Assembly: GCA_964345555.1 (NCBI GenBank)
Contig: CAYFRD010000034.1
Location: 1-15,993, forward strand
Direction of reading: 5' to 3'
DNA from: Peptoniphilus_E sp964345555
GTDB lineage: Bacteria > Bacillota > Clostridia > Tissierellales > Peptoniphilaceae
DNA: 15,993 nucleotides
Below are positions 7,108 through 14,217 of the stretch, piece after piece (position 1 is the first letter of the stretch; each line of letters begins with the position of its first letter). Under the pieces are notes generated by a model that was not told the origin of the DNA, ran no database searches, and saw only the letters and a list, made by a program, of their open reading frames with translations. The position numbers were made by a program, and so were the translations under genes.

Positions 7108-8271
7108 TTATCTGAAATACTTCAACTTTTCTATTCTGTCAAAAGCAGTATCTATCATATCTGAATCCACTGTTACGGCAAGTCTTATATAGCCTTTTCC
7201 AGCATCCCCAAAGGCGTTTCCTTGAATAACAAGAACCCTCGCTTCTTCTAAAAGCACTTTAGCCACTTCATCAGATGATAATCCTGTCTCCATTATATTT
7301 GGAAATAAATAAAAAGTTCCCTTGGGTTCAGCGATTTTTACATTTTTAAGCTCTCTTAATCTCTCATAAGCATGAAAGGTTCTCTTTTTAAATTCTTCCA
7401 CGAGAGGAGGCTGAACCATCTTTCTGTTTTTGAGGGCTGCGATACCTGCTCTTTGAGATACTGATGGTGCTGTGAATACATTATTCTCATTTATTTCTTT
7501 GATGATTTTGACGAAGTTTTTCGGTGCTACGACATATCCCAATCTCCATCCGGTCATGGCATAATCCTTTGAGAAAGAACGCAAAGTGATTGTCCTGTCG
7601 AAGAAAGACTTCAATGTTCCCAGTGGAACAAATGGTTCTGCATAGCTGTAAATTGTGTAGATATCATCTGCGATTATTAAAATATCATATTTTTCTGCCA
7701 GTTCTCCGATTCGAATCAACTTTTCCACCGGCAGACATGCTCCTGTGGGATTGTTGGGTGTATTGATTATTGCAGCCTTTGTTTTCTTAGTTATGGCCTT
7801 TTCAAGTTTATCCACATCAATTTGAAATTCGTCTTCTTCACGAGTTTCAAGAAATACAGGTGTGCCTCCGCACAATTCCACTTGGTGCGGATAGGGTGTG
7901 AAATAAGGACTGGGAACTATTATTTCATCTCCGTCGTTGCAAACAGCTTCAAGAACCAACCACATCCCATGGCAGGCAGATGTTGTAATCATCACTTGCT
8001 CATGCTCTATACCGAAATTATATTCTTCTTTATAAAACTTTATTATTTCTCCTATAAGCTCCGGATCTCCGTAAAAATCCGTATAGTGAGTGTGTCCTTT
8101 CAAGGCATCTTTATATGCGCTGTCTATTATTATCTTGGGTGTGGTCACATCGGGATCCCCTAGAGAAAAATTGATCAAATCAGGATACTTCCTTAAAAAA
8201 TCTGCCGAATCTCCCATGGGTGTGGAAATCGGCTTCTGATACCTGCTTGCAATATGTCTTATATTCATCAT
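7108..8271 (-). CDS. PLP-dependent aminotransferase, class I/II (fold type I)
   Basis: A cytoplasmic aspartate-aminotransferase-superfamily enzyme, using pyridoxal phosphate to move amino groups between amino acids and 2-oxo acids. Numbering from the chosen ATG (387 residues), key motifs are FSLGDPDVTTP near the N-terminus, TTSACHGMWLVLEAV, PSPYFTPYPH, the NTPNNPTG cofactor motif, ADDIYT (PLP-binding Asp and Tyr), SFSKDYAMTGWRLGY (Schiff-base Lys in SFSK, phosphate-binding Arg) and the C-terminal GYIRLAV with the substrate-carboxylate Arg. Substrate cannot be assigned; relatives act on aspartate, aromatic amino acids or alanine. The start is the ATG at 8271 (another follows directly), with GGGAG seven bases before it. 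A TTG at 8313 gives a longer frame but no better site. The gene stands alone between the glutaredoxin terminator and the terminator of the aco operon. Confidence 0.93.
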   Translation of the reverse strand: MMNIRHIASRYQKPISTPMGDSADFLRKYPDLINFSLGDPDVTTPKIIIDSAYKDALKGHTHYTDFYGDPELIGEIIKFYKEEYNFGIEHEQVMITTSACHGMWLVLEAVCNDGDEIIVPSPYFTPYPHQVELCGGTPVFLETREEDEFQIDVDKLEKAITKKTKAAIINTPNNPTGACLPVEKLIRIGELAEKYDILIIADDIYTIYSYAEPFVPLGTLKSFFDRTITLRSFSKDYAMTGWRLGYVVAPKNFVKIIKEINENNVFTAPSVSQRAGIAALKNRKMVQPPLVEEFKKRTFHAYERLRELKNVKIAEPKGTFYLFPNIMETGLSSDEVAKVLLEEARVLVIQGNAFGDAGKGYIRLAVTVDSDMIDTAFDRIEKLKYFR

Positions 8272-8278
8272 AATAAAT

Positions 8279-8285
8279 CTCCCTT
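8279..8285 (-). promoter_or_regulatory. Ribosome binding site of the aminotransferase (AAGGGAG)
   Basis: AAGGGAG on the minus strand lies seven bases before ATG at 8271. It decides this start over the in-frame TTG at 8313, which would add 14 residues (MEKIKRGVFEGRFI) not resembling the start of the family. Confidence 0.7.
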
Positions 8286-8311
8286 CAAAAACTCCTCTTT
8301 TTATTTTTTCC

Positions 8312-8340
8312 AATATATCACAATAGTTAAAATATTAAAA
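8312..8340 (-). promoter_or_regulatory. Weak candidate promoter of the aminotransferase gene
   Basis: On the minus strand TATATT (8312-8317) follows TTTTAA (8335-8340) after 17 bases. The -10 box is close to consensus, the -35 box is poor and overlaps the T-run of the upstream terminator. The gene needs its own promoter because that terminator separates it from the aco operon, and this is the only reasonable candidate in the 65 bases available. Confidence 0.3.
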
Positions 8341-8366
8341 GAGAGTCCGGATTTCACCGAACTCTC
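8337..8366 (-). terminator. Rho-independent terminator of the aco operon
   Basis: In minus-strand RNA, GAGAGUUCGG pairs with CCGGACUCUC over ten base pairs (one U-G wobble) around a six-base loop UGAAAU, followed by UUUUAAUAUUUU. It lies about 60 bases beyond the lplA stop and closes the dehydrogenase operon. Confidence 0.88.
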
Positions 8367-8426
8367 AAACAGTTTATAAAACCGATTTATTTTCAGCAAA
8401 TACTATATCGCTTTTTTCTTCTTCGA

Positions 8427-9416
8427 CTATCTTCTTTTATTAAAAATAATATCCAATACTTGATCTGTTTTTATTGATCCGAAAATTGATTTTATGTCAT
8501 ATTTTTCCATGATTTTTCTTACTTCATATTCCTGGAATTTAACTCCTTCCAATTCTTTTTTCAAATCTTCATCATCCATGAGAGATAAATAATCTCCAAA
8601 AAAGTTTATGCTTTTTATTCTGTTTTTTTCCACTTCGGCATATACTTCCAATATTCCTATTTCAAAGTATCCTTTATTATGGATATTAAAATTTGGTGTA
8701 TTGCCGAAATTCCAATTCCAATCACTGTATTTTTCTATTGCCAGCTTTTTTATCTGTTCTTTTTTCTCACTGGAAAATTCTATTCTTCGCGAAGAATTTT
8801 CAACAAAATGATTTCTTATATGTGACCAAAATTCTTCAAGCGTCATTTCTTCTTTTAAAAATTCAGATATATTTCCAACACGGGCCTTAACAGAGTTTAT
8901 GCCCTTTGACTTATATTTCTTTGGATCTGCATTCAATGCATTGCCGACTTCCGACAGATTTGAACTGAATAATAAAGTTCCATGGGTTAAGAGCCGTCCT
9001 TTTAACAATCTTTGAGCAGTACCAGATACTTTTTTCCCCTCGATTACTATATCATTTCTCCCCGACATTTCTGCATTCAGTCCTAAATTCTTCAGACAAT
9101 CAAGCATAGGTTTCATGAAATTTTTAAAGATCAAGTTTTTAGAATCTCCGGCATCTATTATTAAAGAATAGTTTAAGTTTCCTAAGTCATGATAGACAGC
9201 TCCACCACCTGTTTTTCTCCTAACTATTTTGATGTCTTTGTCTTTTAAATATTCATAATTTATCTCAGCCATGGGATTTTGATTTCTGCCTATTACAATC
9301 GTATTTTTATTTTGCCAAAGAATTAAGTAATTTTCATCTCTTTTATTTGACAATACATAGTCTTCAAAGGCTAAATTATAGTAAGGATTAATTGAGCCTG
9401 TCTCCAAGTAAAGCAT
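8427..9416 (-). CDS. lplA: Lipoate--protein ligase A
   Basis: Activates free lipoate with ATP and attaches it to the lipoyl lysine of E2 or GcvH proteins. The 329 residues contain the LplA signature RRKTGGGAVYHD (66-77), GRNDIVIEGKKVSGTA (119-134, with the ligand-contacting Lys129 before VSG), THGTLLF (144-150), and a C-terminal accessory domain (about 245-329) as in full-length LplA. As the last gene of the aco operon, 46 bases after lpdA, it most likely lipoylates the E2 encoded two genes upstream. No lipoate synthase (lipA) or octanoyltransferase (lipB) is in the window, so lipoate scavenging is suggested but not shown. The ATG has an AGGAG site seven bases upstream. Confidence 0.93.
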   Translation of the reverse strand: MLYLETGSINPYYNLAFEDYVLSNKRDENYLILWQNKNTIVIGRNQNPMAEINYEYLKDKDIKIVRRKTGGGAVYHDLGNLNYSLIIDAGDSKNLIFKNFMKPMLDCLKNLGLNAEMSGRNDIVIEGKKVSGTAQRLLKGRLLTHGTLLFSSNLSEVGNALNADPKKYKSKGINSVKARVGNISEFLKEEMTLEEFWSHIRNHFVENSSRRIEFSSEKKEQIKKLAIEKYSDWNWNFGNTPNFNIHNKGYFEIGILEVYAEVEKNRIKSINFFGDYLSLMDDEDLKKELEGVKFQEYEVRKIMEKYDIKSIFGSIKTDQVLDIIFNKRR

Positions 9417-9462
9417 ATAAAATCTCCTAATAAGTTAATAAATACTAGTTTATTTAGCTGTT

Positions 9463-10854
9463 TTATGCTTTCGGCATATTTATAGCTTCTCCATATATGG
9501 CATTTGCAGCTTCACTTAAAATTTCTGAAACTGTCGGATGCGCATGAATGGTTGATATAATTTCATCTACCGTTGCCTCAAGCTTAATGGCAAGAGCGCC
9601 CTCTACAATAATTTCCGTTGCTCTGGGCCCTGCAATATGAAGTCCTAAAATTTCACCGGTGGTTTTATCTGCTATATACTTGCATAGACCTCCTGTCTGT
9701 GATTCTATTAATGCTTTTGAATTCACATACATCGGAGCTGTGCCTACCAAGATACTATATCCTTGCTCTCTGGCCTGATTTTCCGTCAATCCCACACTTG
9801 CCAATTCAGGCTTTGTATATACACAGTGAGTTATTGTTTTAAAATCAATTTCCGATTTGTTTTTTATAATATTTTCTACGGCAAATACTCCTTGTGCTGA
9901 AGCTACATGAGCAAGCATGGTCTTTCCTGTGCAATCACCTACTGCATATATATTGTCTATGCTTGTTCTATATTTTTCATCTACACTGATTCTTCCTCTT
10001 TCTGTTTTTATATTCAGCTTATCTAAATTTAAGCCCTCAATAACCGGTTTTCTTCCAACAGCCATTAAGACTTTTTCTGCCGATATGGATATATCATCCT
10101 GATTATTATTTTTTATATTTACTTGTAAAGTTTCTCCTGATTTTGTAATTGATTCGACCTTGGTATTTACAAATATATCTACTCCCTTTTGCTTCAGTTC
10201 TTCTTTTAGGGATTCTACTATGTCCTTATCCATGTTATCTATAATATTTGGCAGCATTTCTACAATTGTTATTTTACATCCAAGTCTGGAATAAATACTT
10301 GCTATTTCAGTACCTATAACTCCACCGCCGATAATTGCCATGCTCTTAGGAATTTCAACAATCGATAATACTTCATCGCTGGTTATAACACCCGGCAGAT
10401 CTGCCCCTTTCAAATTTATAAGAGATGTTCTTGAGCCTGTTGCTATAATAGCATAATCAAAGTTCATAACTGTCTCTCCGTCTTCTCCCTCTACAATAAT
10501 CTCATTTTTTGATTTGAATTTAGCTTTACCGAATATTTTTTCTACTCCATTGCTTTTTAATAGGAAATCAACTCCGCCAACTAATTGTTTTACCGCTGCA
10601 TCTTTTCTTTCTTGGACTTTTCCCCAATTCAATTCTATATCTGAAACTTTAATCCCCATTTGTTCAAAATTTTCATTTGCATTGTCAAATTCTTCAGCTG
10701 TTCGCAGAAGAAATTTTGTAGGTATACAACCTCTGTTTAAGCATGTTCCACCAAGTTTGTCCTTTTCTATCAGGCTTACATCCGTTTCTAGTTGAGCCGC
10801 CCTGATAGCTGCTACATAACCGGCAGGACCTCCACCAATAATGACTATTTTCAT
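9463..10854 (-). CDS. lpdA: Dihydrolipoyl dehydrogenase (E3)
   Basis: The E3 component reoxidises the dihydrolipoyl arm of E2 and reduces NAD+. The 463-residue flavoprotein has the FAD-binding GGGPAGYVAA near residue 7, the redox disulfide GGTCLNRGCIPTK (Cys38 and Cys43), a second dinucleotide-binding site IIGGGVIGTEIASIYSRLG for NAD, YAVGDCTGKTMLAHVASAQG for the FAD pyrophosphate/flavin region, and the catalytic HPTVSE near the C-terminus (His439, Glu444). It has no N-terminal lipoyl domain, unlike some E3 proteins of acetoin or pyruvate complexes. It starts 21 bases after the E2 gene with GGAGGC upstream. Position within the operon says it serves this complex; it could also serve other 2-oxo-acid or glycine-cleavage complexes. 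Confidence 0.95.
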   Translation of the reverse strand: MKIVIIGGGPAGYVAAIRAAQLETDVSLIEKDKLGGTCLNRGCIPTKFLLRTAEEFDNANENFEQMGIKVSDIELNWGKVQERKDAAVKQLVGGVDFLLKSNGVEKIFGKAKFKSKNEIIVEGEDGETVMNFDYAIIATGSRTSLINLKGADLPGVITSDEVLSIVEIPKSMAIIGGGVIGTEIASIYSRLGCKITIVEMLPNIIDNMDKDIVESLKEELKQKGVDIFVNTKVESITKSGETLQVNIKNNNQDDISISAEKVLMAVGRKPVIEGLNLDKLNIKTERGRISVDEKYRTSIDNIYAVGDCTGKTMLAHVASAQGVFAVENIIKNKSEIDFKTITHCVYTKPELASVGLTENQAREQGYSILVGTAPMYVNSKALIESQTGGLCKYIADKTTGEILGLHIAGPRATEIIVEGALAIKLEATVDEIISTIHAHPTVSEILSEAANAIYGEAINMPKA

Positions 10855-10875
10855 CCTTTCGCCTCCAATTGCAAT

Positions 10876-12177
10876 TTACAATAACATTAAAGCAGGATTT
10901 TCTATATATTGCTTTAATTTAGATAAAAATTCTGCTGCCACCGCTCCGTCAATTGCCCTATGATCTGCCGTTAAACTCAAATTTAATATCGGTTTTATAA
11001 CAATATTTCCATTTTCTACGACAACTTCATCTTTGACAACATTTACACCTAAAATAGCTAGTTGAGGTTGATTTATAATTGGAGTAAAGGATTCTACTCC
11101 ATACATGCCTATATTGCTTATGGTAAATGTGCCATCTTTTAAATCGTCGGGGCTTAACTCATTATTTCTTGCCTTTTTTGACAATTCTTTAATTTCTTCT
11201 GAAATTTCTCTCAATCCCTTTTTATTAGCATATTTTATTACAGGAACTATTAATCCGTCGGATAATGCAACCGCCACTCCCATATTTACATAGTTCCTTG
11301 TAATAATCTGATCCTCTTCTATACTTCCGTTTAATACCGGAAAATCAATCAACAGCTTACTTAAAATTTTAACTAATATATCATTGTATGAAACTTTAAT
11401 TATATCCTTAATATCTTCCCTATATTTTTTAAGTGCAGAAACATCTACTTTGATATTATAACTTACAGATGGAGAAATTTTTTTACTTTCCAGCATTCTC
11501 TTTCCTATGATTTTTCTCATGCTGGTCATTTCTTTTCTCTCTTCTTTAGCCTCTGCATATTTATCCAACTCTAATGTTTTCTTAAAATCTAAAACATCTT
11601 TCTTCATAATTCTGGAATCTTTTTCTATGTCGTTAATATTTACACCTAATTTATTTGCTATAACTTTTGCTGTAGGTGAAGCCTTCTTTTCTTGTGCCAC
11701 GTTCTCTTTATATCTTTTAACATCATCTACAGTTATGGAGTTATCCGGTCCGGTTCCTTCTATTAAACTAATATCAACACCAAATTCCATTGCAGTTTTC
11801 TTGGCTTTAGGAGACGCTTTAACTCTGGTTTTAACCGGTTTATCCACTTCTTTTTCTTCCGCCGATTCTTTTGATTTCTCAGTAACTTGCTCTTGTTCTT
11901 CTTGTCCTGCCTGTTTTAATAAATCATCGATGTCTTCATCTGCCGTATCGGATACTATGGCAACAGGAGTCATTACAGGAACACTACCCTCTCGTACTAA
12001 TATTTTTCTCAGTATTCCAGAATTTGTGGATTCAAATTCATTTGTCAACTTATCTGTCTCCACATCAAAAATGACATCCCCTTTTTGTACCTGATCTCCT
12101 TCCTCTTTTCTCCAATTAGAAATATTTCCTTCTTTCATTGTAAGCCCCATCTTAGGCATAACGATAAAGTTTCCCAT
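10876..12177 (-). CDS. acoC: Dihydrolipoamide acetyltransferase (E2) of acetoin dehydrogenase complex
   Basis: E2 forms the core of the complex and transfers the acyl group from its lipoyl arm to CoA. Domains in order: one lipoyl domain (about 2-76) with the lipoylated Lys43 in ETDKLTNEFES; an acidic, charged linker (about 77-118) instead of the usual Ala/Pro-rich hinge; two consecutive peripheral-subunit-binding-like domains, at about 119-157 (ASPKAKKTAMEFGVDISLIE) and 165-199 (ASPTAKVIANKLGVNINDIE); and the catalytic acyltransferase domain (about 215-433) ending with TADHRAIDG, which holds His406 and Asp410. The two subunit-binding domains are diverged, so this is an uncommon layout. AcoC is preferred over pyruvate E2 because of the neighbouring AcoX gene. 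ATG with AGGAGG upstream, ten bases after acoX. Confidence 0.92.
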   Translation of the reverse strand: MGNFIVMPKMGLTMKEGNISNWRKEEGDQVQKGDVIFDVETDKLTNEFESTNSGILRKILVREGSVPVMTPVAIVSDTADEDIDDLLKQAGQEEQEQVTEKSKESAEEKEVDKPVKTRVKASPKAKKTAMEFGVDISLIEGTGPDNSITVDDVKRYKENVAQEKKASPTAKVIANKLGVNINDIEKDSRIMKKDVLDFKKTLELDKYAEAKEERKEMTSMRKIIGKRMLESKKISPSVSYNIKVDVSALKKYREDIKDIIKVSYNDILVKILSKLLIDFPVLNGSIEEDQIITRNYVNMGVAVALSDGLIVPVIKYANKKGLREISEEIKELSKKARNNELSPDDLKDGTFTISNIGMYGVESFTPIINQPQLAILGVNVVKDEVVVENGNIVIKPILNLSLTADHRAIDGAVAAEFLSKLKQYIENPALMLL

Positions 12178-12187
12178 TTATACCTCC

Positions 12188-13183
12188 TTAAACATTAAAA
12201 AAATTATTTTTTTGAGCATTTTCTAAAACTTTCTTTACATCTACTCTTCTCGGCCCATTTCTTGTAATTCTAAATACAAACTCTTGATTTTCAAAAAATT
12301 GTATTTCCCTTTCTCCATCTAAAGCAATAGTTCCCTTGTACTTGGTTCTATAATTATAATCCTCTCCTAATTTTAAAATATGAGGTTCCGAAACCAATAC
12401 TTCAGTAATCACTCCCGCTGCAATTGGAGCATATATTTTAGATCCTATCGAATTCAAATCAACAACAGCCCCGAAATCATCTATTGTTTCTATAACTTTT
12501 TTACAGCCTACAATTGCTGAAAATCCTATAGAATCCGGGTGAGCTCTTGAAACTATAACCTTTTCTATAGTCTTATGATCCCAAATGGCCTTTGAACCGA
12601 TTACATTTTCAGTGGATATAACCGCATCTACAAGAGCGACATTAACAAGTTCTCCTGATTTATAAATTTCAATTCTCTTATCTCTGTGTATAAATTTATC
12701 CGAATCAAACTTTTCAGACAGCAAAGCAGCTGCAGCAATGCCTGCAACTGTACCTTCCAACATCTCGGGATAAACATTATTAGTTCCTGTGGAAATAGAT
12801 ATAATGGGAACATCCTCAATTACTTTGGCTACAGCTCGATTAGTTCCATCCCCGCCTAATACTAAAATACACCCCGCTCCGACTTCACTCATATATTTTG
12901 TAGCCTCTTGGCTATCTTTTATGCTGTCAGTCTGATTCATATCAATAATCTCAAGCTCGCACTTAAGTTCTCCTGTTACCTTTAATTGATCTTTTACAAC
13001 ATATCCGATATTATAAAAATCCGGCATAATATATGCTTTTTTAATTCCTAAAGCCTGAGCACCTAATATGATTCTCTTTACAATATTAATTTTTTCATTA
13101 TTATCAATTACTGTAGCATGTGAAACTAATCTTCTAATGTCTTTTCCCGAAGCCGGATTAGCTATTATTCCTATAGATTTCAT
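12188..13183 (-). CDS. acoX: AcoX-type ATP-NAD kinase-like protein
   Basis: A 331-residue member of the NAD kinase/diacylglycerol kinase-like superfamily, of the kind found in acetoin (aco) operons as AcoX. The N-terminus is IGIIANPASGKDIRRLV, a phosphate-loop-like opening of this family; the nucleotide-binding GGDGTNRAVAK is at 110-120, followed by STGTNNVYPEM (131-141), which sits where NAD kinases have their Asn/Asp substrate motif. The C-terminal half is beta-rich. Acetoin-operon AcoX proteins have no settled biochemical role; NAD(H) phosphorylation or a related nucleotide function would be an inference. The gene lies between E1 beta and E2, directly after a strong hairpin, with AGGAGG before its ATG. 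Its position is the main reason for calling the operon acetoin dehydrogenase. Confidence 0.85.
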   Translation of the reverse strand: MKSIGIIANPASGKDIRRLVSHATVIDNNEKINIVKRIILGAQALGIKKAYIMPDFYNIGYVVKDQLKVTGELKCELEIIDMNQTDSIKDSQEATKYMSEVGAGCILVLGGDGTNRAVAKVIEDVPIISISTGTNNVYPEMLEGTVAGIAAAALLSEKFDSDKFIHRDKRIEIYKSGELVNVALVDAVISTENVIGSKAIWDHKTIEKVIVSRAHPDSIGFSAIVGCKKVIETIDDFGAVVDLNSIGSKIYAPIAAGVITEVLVSEPHILKLGEDYNYRTKYKGTIALDGEREIQFFENQEFVFRITRNGPRRVDVKKVLENAQKNNFFNV

Positions 13184-13198
13184 TTCGCCTCCTATTTT

Positions 13199-13235
13199 AA
13201 AAAGGCATACATATATTAAATATGCATGCCTTTTT
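13199..13235 (-). terminator. Strong hairpin between E1 beta and acoX (internal terminator or processing site)
   Basis: In minus-strand RNA, AAAAAGGCAUGCAUAU pairs with AUAUGUAUGCCUUUUU over 16 base pairs (one G-U wobble) around a five-base loop, and the stem ends in a U-run. It starts seven bases after the E1 beta stop and ends just before the acoX ribosome site. It looks like an intrinsic terminator, and is nearly symmetrical, so it could also work on the opposite strand. There is no room for a promoter between it and acoX, so downstream genes must be read through it. Confidence 0.75.
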
Positions 13236-13242
13236 AATTAAA

Positions 13243-14217
13243 TTAAAATAAGGATTTTACCGCAAGTACTATATCTCTTTCATTTGGCAATACATAATTT
13301 TCTAACACCATAGAAAATGGAATAGGTGTATTTAAAGAGCCTATTCTCTTAATCGGACCGTCTAAGTCAAAGAAGCGTTCTTCTGCAATCATAGATGCAA
13401 CATCTCCCATATATGCCCCTCTTTTTGCCTCTTCACTGACTAGAACAACCTTATTTGTCTTTTCAATAGATTTAAAAATACTTTCTTTATCCAAAGGATA
13501 TAAACTTCTCAAATCTAAGATTTCAGCTTCTATTCCTTCTTTTGCTAATTCTTCAGCTGCTTTTTGAGCGTCCATTATCTGACGACCATAGGAGATAATA
13601 GTTACATCTGAACCTTCTCTACAAATTTTCGCTTTGCCTATGGGAATAGGCTTTACTTCATCTTCTACATCACTTTTTACAGAATACAATAATTTGTTTT
13701 CTATAAAAATAACAGGATTATCATCATCTATCGCTGAAAGCATCAATCCATAAGCATCTTGTGCATTAGAGGGATAAATAACCTTGAGACCGGGAACATG
13801 AGTCACCCACGCTTCCAAAGTTTGAGAGTGTTGAGCTGCTCCTCCCATTCCGCCGGCACCTGCAGGCATTCTCACTACCATGGGAAGAGAAATTTTTCCA
13901 CCAAACATATATCTCATCTTAGCTGCTTGGTTTACCAACTGATCCATAGCCACTGTTATAAAATCAATAAACATCAACTCAGCAATAGGTCTTAACCCAC
14001 AAGCTGCCGATCCAACTGCCGTTCCGACAATAGCACCTTCAGAAATCGGTGTATCTATTACTCTTTTTTCTCCAAATTCTTCAAACATTCCTGCAGAAAC
14101 ACCAAAACATCCTCCGAAAAGCCCTACATCTTCTCCAAAAAGAAATACATCTTCATTCTCTCTCATTCTTTGGCTCATTGCTGCCCTAATAGCTTCTGAA
14201 CACGTCATTTTTTTCAT
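13243..14217 (-). CDS. acoB: Acetoin dehydrogenase E1 component, beta subunit
   Basis: The beta subunit of the heterotetrameric thiamine-diphosphate E1 enzyme; with alpha it cleaves acetoin (or decarboxylates a 2-oxo acid) and acylates the lipoyl arm. The 324 residues match the transketolase-like pyrimidine-binding and C-terminal domain pair: FLFGEDVGLFGG (25-36), DTPISEGAIVGTAVG (55-69, with the Glu that contacts the thiamine pyrimidine), RMPAGAGGMGGAAQHSQTLE (116-135), and the C-terminal VTIISYGR and LDLRSLYPLD segments. The ATG overlaps the alpha stop as ATGA, with GGAGGG upstream, so alpha and beta are translationally coupled, consistent with 1:1 assembly. A strong hairpin follows. Branched-chain 2-oxo-acid or pyruvate E1 beta are alternatives. 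Confidence 0.92.
   Translation of the reverse strand: MKKMTCSEAIRAAMSQRMRENEDVFLFGEDVGLFGGCFGVSAGMFEEFGEKRVIDTPISEGAIVGTAVGSAACGLRPIAELMFIDFITVAMDQLVNQAAKMRYMFGGKISLPMVVRMPAGAGGMGGAAQHSQTLEAWVTHVPGLKVIYPSNAQDAYGLMLSAIDDDNPVIFIENKLLYSVKSDVEDEVKPIPIGKAKICREGSDVTIISYGRQIMDAQKAAEELAKEGIEAEILDLRSLYPLDKESIFKSIEKTNKVVLVSEEAKRGAYMGDVASMIAEERFFDLDGPIKRIGSLNTPIPFSMVLENYVLPNERDIVLAVKSLF

Noticed and set aside
8272..8313. Longer aminotransferase start at TTG 8313
   Set aside because: The ATG at 8271 has a properly spaced GGGAG site and the extension overlaps the likely promoter -10 box.
9417..9462. Small AT hairpin between lpdA and lplA
   Set aside because: The stem is about five A-T pairs with no U-run; unlikely to affect transcription.
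11507..12094. Plus-strand 195-residue open frame opposite the E2 gene
   Set aside because: It is antisense to a strongly supported E2 gene, has low-complexity Ser/Phe/Leu-rich sequence typical of reverse-strand shadows, and no convincing ribosome site.
12628..12819. Minus-strand 63-residue frame inside acoX
   Set aside because: Same strand but a different frame, nested in the conserved acoX reading frame; no ribosome site and no recognisable sequence.
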